A DNA stretch of 20,821 nucleotides from UBA11606 sp049437325 (lineage in GTDB: Bacteria; Actinomycetota; Acidimicrobiia; Acidimicrobiales; Aldehydirespiratoraceae): the NCBI GenBank assembly GCA_049437325.1, contig JBMTIM010000050.1, positions 1 through 20,821 of the forward strand. Direction: 5' to 3'. The notes under the pieces were generated by a model, which had not been told where the DNA came from, did no database searches, and was given only the letters and a program-made list of their open reading frames with translations. Position numbers and translations under genes: made by a program. Below are positions 6,134 to 13,034 of this stretch, piece by piece; position 1 is the stretch's first letter, and each line of letters starts with the position of its first letter.

Positions 6134-7317
6134 CGACGCACCAAGACCGACGATCCGTGACCGAACAACCCTTGATTCGCAGTGATGCCAACCCGAGCTC
6201 CCTCGACCTGGCGGGCCCCGGCCTGACCACGGAGCTGCCAGACCAGCTCGCACACCTGTGCAATCGCCTGGGCCGGCACCGCCTCGCCGAACGCACCCAG
6301 ACCCCCCGACGGATTGACGGGGAGCCGGCCACCGATCTCGGTCACACCGTCGCGAAGCAGTTGTTCGGCCTCGCCCTCGGCGCAGAAACCGAGCTGCTCG
6401 TACCAGTCGAGTTCGAGCGAACTCGACAGGTCGTAGACCTCGGCGACATCGACGTCGTCAGGGCCGAGACCGGCTTCGGCGTACACTTTGTCACCGATCG
6501 ACTGCTTGAAGCCGCGGAGCGGCTCGGGAGTCGCACCCGCCGAATCCGTGGCGATGTAGGGCAGATCGATCATCGTGTCGGGGTACGTCGGTGTCACCGT
6601 CGACAGACCGCCGATCCGAACAGGATCTCGGTGGCCGAGCGACGCCGCATACTCGAGTGAGCACACGACGAGCGCAGCTCCACCATCGGAGGTGGCACAG
6701 ATGTCGAGGAGTCGAAGCGGATCGGAAACGACGGGAGACTGCAACACGTCGTCGACGTCGTACTCCTTCGTGAAACGGGCCCGTTCGTTGTGGACCGCAT
6801 GGCGCGAGTTCTTCACCTTCACCCGGGCAAAGTCCTCGCTGGTTGCGCCATAGAGATCCATGCGGCGCCGGGCGTTCAGACCGAAATACACCGGATTGGT
6901 GGCCCCGACGAGTTTGAAGCGCAGCCAATCGAGATCGTCGGGCCGATCGCCTTCGTTGGGCTTCAGGAACCCCTTTGGTGTGGTGTCGGCGCCGACGACA
7001 AGCGCCACGTCCGTGGCCCCCGACAGGATCTGACCACGAGCAATCTGGAGTGCCGTCACCCCCGACGCACACGCCGAATAACTCGACGACACCTGAGCGC
7101 CGTTGAACCCGAGCGCTCGAGCAAAGGTCGAGCCGGCGACATATCCGGGGTAACCGTTCCGAACGGTGATGGCCCCAGAGATGTACCCGACGTCCTTCCA
7201 CTCGATGCCGGCTTCGGCGATGGCTTCACGAGCGGCAAACGTGCCGTACTCGACGAAGTTGCGGCCCCATTTGCCCCAGGGATGCATTCCGACACCGATG
7301 ATTGCCAGATCGTCCAT
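6130..7317 (-). CDS. Thiolase-fold (SCP-x/Ltp-like) protein
   Basis: This is a 395-residue thiolase-superfamily enzyme of the lipid-transfer-protein/SCP-x type, expected to cleave an acyl-CoA. The nucleophile Cys83 is kept in SACASG, and the C terminus has the family segments VNPSGGLGAFGE (334-345) and GITANQGLFGHG (377-387). The position of the GHP-motif histidine holds Glu345, and no C-terminal CxG cysteine is seen, so the normal thiolase triad is incomplete; a Tyr (295, in EVYD) lies in the central active-site segment. Ltp2-type retro-aldolases, which pair with DUF35 domains, show similar loss. The start at 7317 follows GGGGAG with a 7-nt spacer and lies 2 nt after the DUF35 stop; the longer frame to 7359 overlaps that gene. 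It could be an aldolase instead of a thiolase. Confidence 0.87.
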   Translation of the reverse strand: MDDLAIIGVGMHPWGKWGRNFVEYGTFAAREAIAEAGIEWKDVGYISGAITVRNGYPGYVAGSTFARALGFNGAQVSSSYSACASGVTALQIARGQILSGATDVALVVGADTTPKGFLKPNEGDRPDDLDWLRFKLVGATNPVYFGLNARRRMDLYGATSEDFARVKVKNSRHAVHNERARFTKEYDVDDVLQSPVVSDPLRLLDICATSDGGAALVVCSLEYAASLGHRDPVRIGGLSTVTPTYPDTMIDLPYIATDSAGATPEPLRGFKQSIGDKVYAEAGLGPDDVDVAEVYDLSSSLELDWYEQLGFCAEGEAEQLLRDGVTEIGGRLPVNPSGGLGAFGEAVPAQAIAQVCELVWQLRGQAGARQVEGARVGITANQGLFGHGSSVLVRR

Positions 7318-7319
7318 CG

Positions 7320-7775
7320 TCAACTCCCCTGCCCGTCGCCGACCGGGCGCCACTTCCACACGGTGTACTCGTGCGCATCGTCCTCATGGAGTACGTCGAT
7401 GCAGAGTTCCATCTCCATACCGATCTCGAGATCGTCGGGTGTGACCCCCTGGGTGCACTGACCGAGGACCACCATCTGCTCCTTTTCGAGCTTGACGGCG
7501 GCAATGGTGATCGGTTCGTACGGATCGGTGTTCGACACGAACGGCGGTGGAGGCGCGTAGGAACTCGTCGTGTAGCTCCACACCCTGCCCGTGTTCGACA
7601 GCAAGCACTCCTCGAGTTCAGCCCCGACGGCGCCGGGATCACCGCCGGCCATGCCCGACAGATGGGCTGGAAAAAAATACGAGTTCCGATCAGGCACCTT
7701 TGCGCCGATCAGGTGGGCAACACCGTCGACCTCGGTGAAGAGGCCATCGACGGCGGGGACACGGGTCTTCGTCAC
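7320..7775 (-). CDS. DUF35 OB-fold acyl-CoA-associated protein without zinc cysteines
   Basis: This 151-residue protein has the OB-fold half of the DUF35 family: VWSYTTSSYAPPPPF (66-80), DPYEPITIAAVKLEKEQMVV (84-103) and a C-terminal EYTVWKW. DUF35 proteins usually partner thiolase-like enzymes and form the complex that accepts the acyl-CoA. The rubredoxin-like zinc ribbon normally found before the OB fold (paired CxxC) is absent: the equivalent stretch reads NSYFFPAHL and the few cysteines are unpaired. The GTG at 7775 was chosen because it lies 8 nt after a TACCGT -10-like box, and the frame continues upstream only into the divergent gene. It is first in the operon, 2 nt before the thiolase-like gene. 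Confidence 0.8.
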   Translation of the reverse strand: MTKTRVPAVDGLFTEVDGVAHLIGAKVPDRNSYFFPAHLSGMAGGDPGAVGAELEECLLSNTGRVWSYTTSSYAPPPPFVSNTDPYEPITIAAVKLEKEQMVVLGQCTQGVTPDDLEIGMEMELCIDVLHEDDAHEYTVWKWRPVGDGQGS

Positions 7776-7783
7776 GGAGAGGA

Positions 7784-7789
7784 ACGGTA
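7784..7789 (-). promoter_or_regulatory. -10 box TACCGT for the DUF35/thiolase-like operon
   Basis: On the minus strand TACCGT lies 8 nt before the GTG at 7775. This fits a leaderless or near-leaderless transcript. It sits head to head with an identical hexamer serving the opposite gene. No -35 is obvious. Confidence 0.45.
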
Positions 7790-7822
7790 CCGCGCCATGC
7801 GGTCGACGGTGAACCCACGAAG

Positions 7823-7828
7823 TACCGT
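7823..7828 (+). promoter_or_regulatory. -10 box TACCGT for the 7836 gene
   Basis: TACCGT lies 7 nt before the ATG at 7836, and no Shine-Dalgarno is present. The spacing matches leaderless actinobacterial promoters. Confidence 0.45.
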
Positions 7829-7835
7829 CGGCCCC

Positions 7836-8954
7836 ATGACCAGCGAGCGCTCGATTTCCTCCTGGGACGACTTCCCCGTCCACCAGACCCCCGAGTTCAT
7901 CCGGCACGTTGCAACATCGGACCGCAACTTCTACGACCGCTACTACTTCAACATGCACTCGTCCTCCGACGAGTTCTTCGCCATCTTCAGCCTCGGTCAG
8001 TACCCGAACCTCGGAACCACCGACGCGTTTCTCGCTGTCACCAAGGACGAGACGCAGCGCATCATGCGGGCCAGCAAGCCGCTCCAGGACCGTAGGGACG
8101 TCTCGGTCGGACCACTTCGCATCGAAGTCATCGAGCCGCTCCACACGCTGCGGGTGATCGTCGAACCGAACGATGCCGACATCTCGATGGATGTCACCTG
8201 GACCGGCTCGATCCCTGCGATCGAAGAGCCCCGCCAGTACCTTCGCAGCCGCGGAACAGTGGTCTTCGACACCCAGCGATTTGCGCAGCTCGGCCGCTGG
8301 GAGGGAACGCTGACCGTTGCCGGCGAGCAGATCGCGATCACGCCCGAACGGTGTGGCGGCAACCGCGACCGCTCGTGGGGCATCCGACCGGTCGGCGAGA
8401 AGCAACCCGACGGCATTCGGCAGTCGATCTCGGTCATGCCCGGCATGTGGAACTACATGCCGCACGACTACGGCGACCACTCGATCGTCTACATGTGCCA
8501 CGAGAAACCCGACGGGACGCGCCCCCTCGAGGAGGCGATTCGGGTCTGGAGCGATCCCTCTCGCCCGGCCGAGTGGCTCGGCCGACCCGAGTGGGAACAC
8601 GACATGATCAGTGGAAGTCGGCTGTTACGCGGGAGTCGGTTGCACCTTCCCGATGCGCCGGACGGCCCGATCACCATCGACGTCAAACCGCTCATCACCA
8701 ACTTCATCTCGATCGGGACCGGGTACGGCATCGACGACGACTGGCGTCATGGCATGTGGCAGGGCGAAGACGAGGTCGTGCAGGCGCTCGTCTATGGCGT
8801 CGACGAGATCAGGGACCTGGCCCAGTACGGCATCGTGGACTCGGTGGCTGAGTTTCGCTACGGCGACAACGTCGGCTACGGCCTCTACGAACACGGTTTC
8901 TTCGGCCCGTTTCCCCTGATGCAACTGCACGAGCGCGGCGACCTTCACCCCTGA
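7836..8954 (+). CDS. Conserved protein of unknown function (possible CrtC/AttH-like fold)
   Basis: This is a 372-residue soluble protein with no signal peptide or membrane segment. I do not recognise a named family with certainty. It is rich in beta-forming and aromatic stretches, and its centre carries NRDRSWGIR (176-184), a motif I associate with lipocalin-like proteins related to hydroxyneurosporene synthase/AttH. That link is a memory-based guess. The frame is open far upstream, but that part overlaps the divergent DUF35 gene; the ATG at 7836, 7 nt after TACCGT, is the best start. It is divergent from the acyl-CoA operon with a shared 60-bp control region, so a role near lipid or acyl-CoA metabolism is plausible. 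Confidence 0.8.
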   Translation: MTSERSISSWDDFPVHQTPEFIRHVATSDRNFYDRYYFNMHSSSDEFFAIFSLGQYPNLGTTDAFLAVTKDETQRIMRASKPLQDRRDVSVGPLRIEVIEPLHTLRVIVEPNDADISMDVTWTGSIPAIEEPRQYLRSRGTVVFDTQRFAQLGRWEGTLTVAGEQIAITPERCGGNRDRSWGIRPVGEKQPDGIRQSISVMPGMWNYMPHDYGDHSIVYMCHEKPDGTRPLEEAIRVWSDPSRPAEWLGRPEWEHDMISGSRLLRGSRLHLPDAPDGPITIDVKPLITNFISIGTGYGIDDDWRHGMWQGEDEVVQALVYGVDEIRDLAQYGIVDSVAEFRYGDNVGYGLYEHGFFGPFPLMQLHERGDLHP

Positions 8955-8962
8955 TCGACCCC

Positions 8963-8968
8963 TACCAT
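8963..8968 (+). promoter_or_regulatory. -10 box TACCAT upstream of the CPBP gene
   Basis: TACCAT lies 9 nt before the ATG at 8978, within the 23-base gap after the preceding stop. It is a TANNNT match with near-leaderless spacing. The gene may also be co-transcribed with the upstream one. Confidence 0.35.
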
Positions 8969-8977
8969 CGAGAAACG

Positions 8978-9832
8978 ATGACGTGTTCGGCGCTTCCCCC
9001 ACCGCCACCGCGACCTCCGTCGTCGCTTCCCCCGCCTCCGGCGACGCACACCCGACCGGCTCCGTCGAGGTGGAAAGATGGATCTCGCCCTCCTTCGGTG
9101 CCGTACCCCGACGCATCGCGTTGGGGACTCGGTGACGCCGCGATCGCCACGCTGATCTTCTTCCTCGCTTCGGTCGGGCTCACGCTGCTGGTGGTGTTCG
9201 TCCTCGACACCGATCCACTCGCGGGGCCCTGGTTCCCCATCACCCTGATCGTCCCGCAGCTGTTGCAGCTCCTGTTCGTGATCTGGACGGCCCGCCAACG
9301 AGGCAGCGGCCTTGGCATCGATTTCGGGTTCGCGTTCCAACGCAAGGACATCGGGATCGGCGCCATGTTGTTCGTCGTCGCCATGGTTGGTGCAGGCGCC
9401 GTCGTGGCTGCGATGGATGTCGTAGGGCTCGAACTCCCGACATCGACTGTCGCCGAATTGACCGAGGACGCAGTCGACGGCGGCAACGCAGCCGAGACCG
9501 ATGACAGCTCGGGCATCACCCTCTGGGTCGTCTTCGTGGCGGTCCTCGCCGCCACCGCAGTTCCGGTCATCGAGGAGCTCGGGTACCGCGGCCTCTGGTA
9601 CAGCGCGCTTGCCAAACGGGGACACCCCGAGTGGTGGGCCGTCGTTGCGTCGTCGTTCGTCTTCGCAATCGTGCATCTCGAGCCGGCACGGACACCCATC
9701 ATCTTCGTGCTCGGATTGGTCCTCGGATGGGGCCGCACGCTCACCAACCGAATTGGAGCGAGCGTCATCGCCCATGGCCTGATCAACGGGATTGCGTTTG
9801 TTGCGCTCCTGTCGACGCTCGCCTCGTCCTAG
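8978..9832 (+). CDS. CPBP-family intramembrane glutamic endopeptidase
   Basis: This 284-residue integral membrane protein belongs to the CPBP (CAAX prenyl protease 2-like/Abi) family. All three catalytic motifs are intact: EELGYR (Glu199, Glu200, Arg204; EExxxR), FAIVH (Phe229, His233; FxxxH) and HGLIN (His266, Asn270; HxxxN). About seven hydrophobic segments are visible, near 53-75, 86-104, 127-150, 180-198, 219-235, 238-250 and 262-281. The N-terminal 48 residues are rich in Pro, Ser and Arg, with two runs of four or five prolines, and are probably a disordered cytoplasmic tail. A 14-residue acidic loop precedes the catalytic helices. The substrate is unknown; relatives act in protein processing or bacteriocin self-immunity. 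A perfect hairpin follows the stop. Confidence 0.88.
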   Translation: MTCSALPPPPPRPPSSLPPPPATHTRPAPSRWKDGSRPPSVPYPDASRWGLGDAAIATLIFFLASVGLTLLVVFVLDTDPLAGPWFPITLIVPQLLQLLFVIWTARQRGSGLGIDFGFAFQRKDIGIGAMLFVVAMVGAGAVVAAMDVVGLELPTSTVAELTEDAVDGGNAAETDDSSGITLWVVFVAVLAATAVPVIEELGYRGLWYSALAKRGHPEWWAVVASSFVFAIVHLEPARTPIIFVLGLVLGWGRTLTNRIGASVIAHGLINGIAFVALLSTLASS

Positions 9833-9834
9833 TC

Positions 9835-9855
9835 GCGCATCGATCATCGATGCGC
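9835..9855 (+). terminator. Perfect 9-bp hairpin after the CPBP gene
   Basis: GCGCATCGA (9835-9843) and TCGATGCGC (9847-9855) form a perfect 9-bp stem with a 3-nt loop, 2 nt after the stop codon. No T-run follows, which is common for actinobacterial terminators. It separates the protease transcript from the riboswitch leader. Confidence 0.6.
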
Positions 9856-9858
9856 TGC

Positions 9859-9864
9859 TAACGT
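9859..9864 (+). promoter_or_regulatory. -10 box TAACGT for the riboswitch-gcvP transcript
   Basis: TAACGT fits TANNNT and lies about 17 nt before the first riboswitch stem, placing the transcript start near 9871. No clear -35 is visible; the region overlaps the upstream hairpin. Confidence 0.4.
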
Positions 9865-9881
9865 CAGCGTCACGTCGTCTG

Positions 9882-10050
9882 TCACGGCGGGAGAGTGCTC
9901 ACCTCGTGTGAGACGCCGAAGGAGCAACCATCCCGGAACCTCTCAGGCACCCCAACCGCCGCGACGTGGGCGTCTCGGGAGAGTGGTGCTCCGTGCATCC
10001 GCCGAAGGGGAAAGCCGGCGACGGTGAAGCTCTCAGGCATCCGGACCGAG
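9882..10050 (+). ncRNA. Tandem glycine riboswitch
   Basis: Two successive aptamers of the gcvT class lie in the gcvP leader. Each has the opening GGGAGAG (9889-9895 and 9977-9983), the conserved GCCGAAGGAGCAA (9915-9927) or GCCGAAGGGGAAAGC (10001-10015) core, and the closing CTCTCAGGCA (9940-9949 and 10030-10039). The linker is short, as in known tandem glycine riboswitches. After aptamer 2 there is no stem followed by a U-tract before the gcvP ATG, so control is probably at translation: GGAG at 10075-10078 is the candidate site to be exposed when glycine binds. Aptamer identity is seen directly; the switching direction (on with glycine) is known for the class and inferred here. Confidence 0.93.
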
Positions 10051-10083
10051 CGGGAACCAGTACCTCGCCACCCCGGAGTTCTC

Positions 10084-12987
10084 ATGTCCGATATCTCGCA
10101 CGCCGCACATCCGAGTCATTCACTCGCCGACCATGAGGGCCGGGACCCGTTCGAATCCAGGCATATCGGTCCGACCGCGGCCGATCGCGACCACATGCTC
10201 GCCACCGTCGGCGTGGCATCGGTGGCCGACCTGATCGATCGCACCGTGCCGAGCGACATTCGACTCGACCACCCACTCGATCTGCCCGGACCACTCGGCC
10301 AACTCGGAGCCCAAGAGGCACTGCGGGACATCGCCAAGGGCAATCGCGACTACGTGTCGCTGATCGGCTTGGGCTACCACGCCACAGTCACTCCACCGGT
10401 CATCCGGCGAAACGTCCTCGAGAATCCAGGCTGGTACACGGCCTACACCCCGTACCAACCAGAAATTTCACAGGGTCGACTCGAGGCGTTGTTGAACTTT
10501 CAGACGATGGTCATCGAGCTCACCGCAATGGAGGTCGCCAACGCCTCCCTCCTCGACGAACCGACGGCGGCAGCAGAGGCGATGACGATGTTGCACCGTG
10601 TCAACAGGGCGAAACCCGGTGACCGGTTCGTGATCGACCAAGCTGCCCATCCCCAGACCATTGCCGTCGTCGAGACCCGGGCTGAACCCATCGGTCTCGA
10701 GACCGTCGTCGCCGACCCTCTCGACGCCGATCTCGACGGTGTGTTCGGCGTGCTCGTTCAGTATCCGGGGTCCACGGGCGGTCTTCCGGATCTTGCTGCG
10801 ATCATCGAACGCGCCCACGAGGCGGGTGCGCTTGTGGCGGTTGCGGCCGATCCGTTGGCGCTCGTGGTGCTCACCCCACCCGGTGAACTCGGAGCCGACG
10901 TCGTCATCGGGTCGACCCAGCGCTTCGGGATTCCGTTGGGGTTCGGCGGGCCGCACGCTGCCTACTTCGCAACTCGAGAAGCGTTTCAACGCAGCTTGCC
11001 GGGCCGCGTCGTCGGTGTGTCCGTCGACAGCAGGGGGCGTGCTGCGCTTCGCCTTGCCCTGCAAACGCGAGAACAGCACATTCGGCGTGAGAAGGCGACG
11101 TCGAACATCTGCACATCGCAGGTGCTTCTTGCCGTGATGGCGTCATTTTTTGCTCTGTACCACGGTCCGGGTGGCCTGCGCGAGATCGCCGGGCGCACCA
11201 ACCGCTTGGCCGGCATTCTCGCCCTCGGACTCCAACGCGCCGGCATCGAACTCGTGCACGACCACTTCTTCGACACGGTCTGTGTCCGCATACCGGGCCG
11301 GGCCGACAAGGTGGTGGCGATGGCGCTTGCCGATGGCATCAATCTGCGTCGACTCGACGGCGACACGGTCGCTGCCAGTCTCGATCAGACCACCGATCGA
11401 CAGATCGTCGAACGGGTCTGGCGCGCATTCGGGGTGGAAGCCGATCTCGACGGGTTGGAAGCCGAGCATCATGACCCACGGCCACGCCCCCTGGTGCGGA
11501 ACTCTCCCCCACTCGTGCACCCGGTGTTCGAGGCGTACCACTCCGAGACCGAGCTCGTTCGCTATATGCGCATGCTGGTCAACCGCGACATCGCACTCGA
11601 CCGGTCCATGATCCCGCTGGGTTCGTGCACGATGAAGCTCAACGCAGCAACCGAGATGGAGCCCGTCAGCTGGCCCGAGTTCGCTGCGATCCATCCCTTC
11701 GCTCCAGTGGATCAGACGGTTGGGTATCAGCGCATGATCGATCAACTCGAGCGATGGCTGGTCGAGATCACCGGATACGACGCTGTCTCGCTGCAACCCA
11801 ACAGTGGTGCGCAGGGTGAACTCGCAGGCTTGCTCGCCATTCGGGCGTACCACCGAAGCCGCAACGACCACGATCGCGACCTCTGTCTGATTCCCTCCTC
11901 CGCCCACGGAACCAATGCCGCCTCTGCGGTCATGGCCGGCCTACGGGTTGCCGTCGTCGAGTGTGACGATCGGGGCAACGTCGACGTCGCCCACCTCACC
12001 GAGATGGTGGACCAGCACCGTGACGAGTTGGCGGCACTGATGATCACGTACCCGTCGACCCACGGGGTCTTCGAGACCGCGATCCGCACGATCTGTGAGC
12101 TGGTCCACGACGCAGGCGGCCAGGTCTATCTCGACGGTGCCAATCTCAATGCCATGGTGGGGCTCGCACAGCCCGGAAGGTTCGGCGCCGATGTCAGCCA
12201 CCTCAACCTGCACAAGACGTTCTGCATTCCGCACGGTGGTGGTGGTCCCGGTGTCGGGCCCATCGGGGTGCGAGCGCACTTGGCGCCGTTTCTGCCCAAC
12301 CATCCGCTCAACCCGGTCGCCGGACCACCCACCGGCACTGGGCCGATTGCGGCTGCCCCTTGGGGGTCGGCCGGCATTTTGCCGATCCCGTGGATGTACA
12401 TCCGTATGATGGGCGGCGACGGACTGCGTCGAGCGACCGAGATGGCGATCCTCAACGCCAATTACGTTGCCGCTCGCCTCGACCCGTTCTTCCCCGTGCT
12501 CTACCGAGGCGCCAACGGTTTCGTCGCCCATGAATGCATCCTCGACACGCGTGTGCTCAAAGACGACACCGGAATCACGGTCGACGACATTGCGAAACGA
12601 CTGATCGACTACGGCTTCCATGCCCCGACGATGTCGTTCCCGGTGGCCGGCACGTTGATGGTGGAGCCGACCGAAAGCGAGTCCCTTGCCGAGATCGACC
12701 GGTTCTGCGACGCCATGATCGCCATTCACGATGAGGCAATGCGCGTCAAGGCTGGCGAGTGGCCCGCCGATGACAACCCGCTGGTCAACGCGCCACACCC
12801 GGCAGACGACGTGATCGCCGACGACTGGTCGCATGCCTATTCACGCGAGATCGCTGCGCATCCTCGAGCGTTCGATCGAGCGAACAAGTACTGGCCGCCC
12901 GTCAGCCGTATCGACGGTGCGGCCGGCGATCGCAACCTCGTGTGCAGTTGCCCGCCTCTCGACACGCTGGCTCATCTCGCCGAGTGA
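10084..12987 (+). CDS. gcvP: Glycine dehydrogenase (decarboxylating), P-protein
   Basis: This is the PLP-dependent P-protein of the glycine cleavage system. It decarboxylates glycine and passes the aminomethyl group to the lipoyl arm of GcvH. Its 967 residues match the single-chain (non-split) P-protein. Family landmarks are all present: DPFESRHIGP near the N terminus, SNICTSQVLLA, the junction region PLGSCTMKLNA, LQPNSGAQGE, SSAHGTNAASA, and the PLP-lysine segment HLNLHKTFCIPHGGGGPG with Lys711. The frame is open upstream to 9895 only because it runs through the riboswitch. The ATG at 10084 has GGAG at 10075-10078. No gcvT, gcvH or lpd lies nearby, so the other subunits must be encoded elsewhere. 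The upstream tandem glycine riboswitch confirms the substrate link. Confidence 0.97.
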   Translation: MSDISHAAHPSHSLADHEGRDPFESRHIGPTAADRDHMLATVGVASVADLIDRTVPSDIRLDHPLDLPGPLGQLGAQEALRDIAKGNRDYVSLIGLGYHATVTPPVIRRNVLENPGWYTAYTPYQPEISQGRLEALLNFQTMVIELTAMEVANASLLDEPTAAAEAMTMLHRVNRAKPGDRFVIDQAAHPQTIAVVETRAEPIGLETVVADPLDADLDGVFGVLVQYPGSTGGLPDLAAIIERAHEAGALVAVAADPLALVVLTPPGELGADVVIGSTQRFGIPLGFGGPHAAYFATREAFQRSLPGRVVGVSVDSRGRAALRLALQTREQHIRREKATSNICTSQVLLAVMASFFALYHGPGGLREIAGRTNRLAGILALGLQRAGIELVHDHFFDTVCVRIPGRADKVVAMALADGINLRRLDGDTVAASLDQTTDRQIVERVWRAFGVEADLDGLEAEHHDPRPRPLVRNSPPLVHPVFEAYHSETELVRYMRMLVNRDIALDRSMIPLGSCTMKLNAATEMEPVSWPEFAAIHPFAPVDQTVGYQRMIDQLERWLVEITGYDAVSLQPNSGAQGELAGLLAIRAYHRSRNDHDRDLCLIPSSAHGTNAASAVMAGLRVAVVECDDRGNVDVAHLTEMVDQHRDELAALMITYPSTHGVFETAIRTICELVHDAGGQVYLDGANLNAMVGLAQPGRFGADVSHLNLHKTFCIPHGGGGPGVGPIGVRAHLAPFLPNHPLNPVAGPPTGTGPIAAAPWGSAGILPIPWMYIRMMGGDGLRRATEMAILNANYVAARLDPFFPVLYRGANGFVAHECILDTRVLKDDTGITVDDIAKRLIDYGFHAPTMSFPVAGTLMVEPTESESLAEIDRFCDAMIAIHDEAMRVKAGEWPADDNPLVNAPHPADDVIADDWSHAYSREIAAHPRAFDRANKYWPPVSRIDGAAGDRNLVCSCPPLDTLAHLAE

Positions 12988-12990
12988 GGA

Positions 12991-12996
12991 TACGCT
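12991..12996 (+). promoter_or_regulatory. -10 box TACGCT before the luciferase-like gene
   Basis: TACGCT fits TANNNT just after the gcvP stop and directly before a palindromic operator-like site. A transcript starting near 13003 would retain the AGGAG ribosome-binding site at 13021-13025. Confidence 0.4.
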
Positions 12997-13000
12997 GAAC

Positions 13001-13014
13001 CAGAACAGGTTCTA
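13001..13014 (+). promoter_or_regulatory. KstR-like palindromic operator
   Basis: The core AGAAC-AG-GTTCT (13002-13013) is a perfect palindrome with a 2-nt centre. Within the 14-mer 13001-13014 it matches the TetR-type KstR consensus TNNAACNNGTTNNA at every fixed position except the first (C for T). It lies just downstream of a -10-like box and 20 bases before the start codon, where a bound repressor would block transcription. No TetR-type regulator gene is in the window. Confidence 0.5.
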
Positions 13015-13034
13015 GTTTGTAGGAGCGGTCGTTC

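Noticed and set aside
5432..6160. Plus-strand open frame of 242 codons opposite the crotonase gene
   Set aside because: The minus-strand crotonase motifs and the ATGA overlap with the thiolase-like gene settle the coding strand.
7772..7798. Eight-codon minus-strand ORF whose TGA overlaps the DUF35 GTG start
   Set aside because: It resembles the leader before the kinase, but the likely -10 box (7784-7789) lies inside it, so its ATG would not be transcribed.
8945..9847. Long minus-strand open frame (300 codons) opposite the CPBP protease gene
   Set aside because: The translation is rich in Arg, Asp and Glu with no family motif, and the plus strand carries intact CPBP catalytic motifs and membrane helices.
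9895..10083. In-frame N-terminal extension of GcvP from GTG 9895
   Set aside because: It would run through both glycine riboswitch aptamers and has no GcvP homology; ATG 10084 has a proper ribosome-binding site.
10075..10090. Search for an intrinsic terminator between the riboswitch and gcvP
   Set aside because: No stem followed by a U-tract was found; only short CCGG complements exist, so transcription attenuation is not supported.
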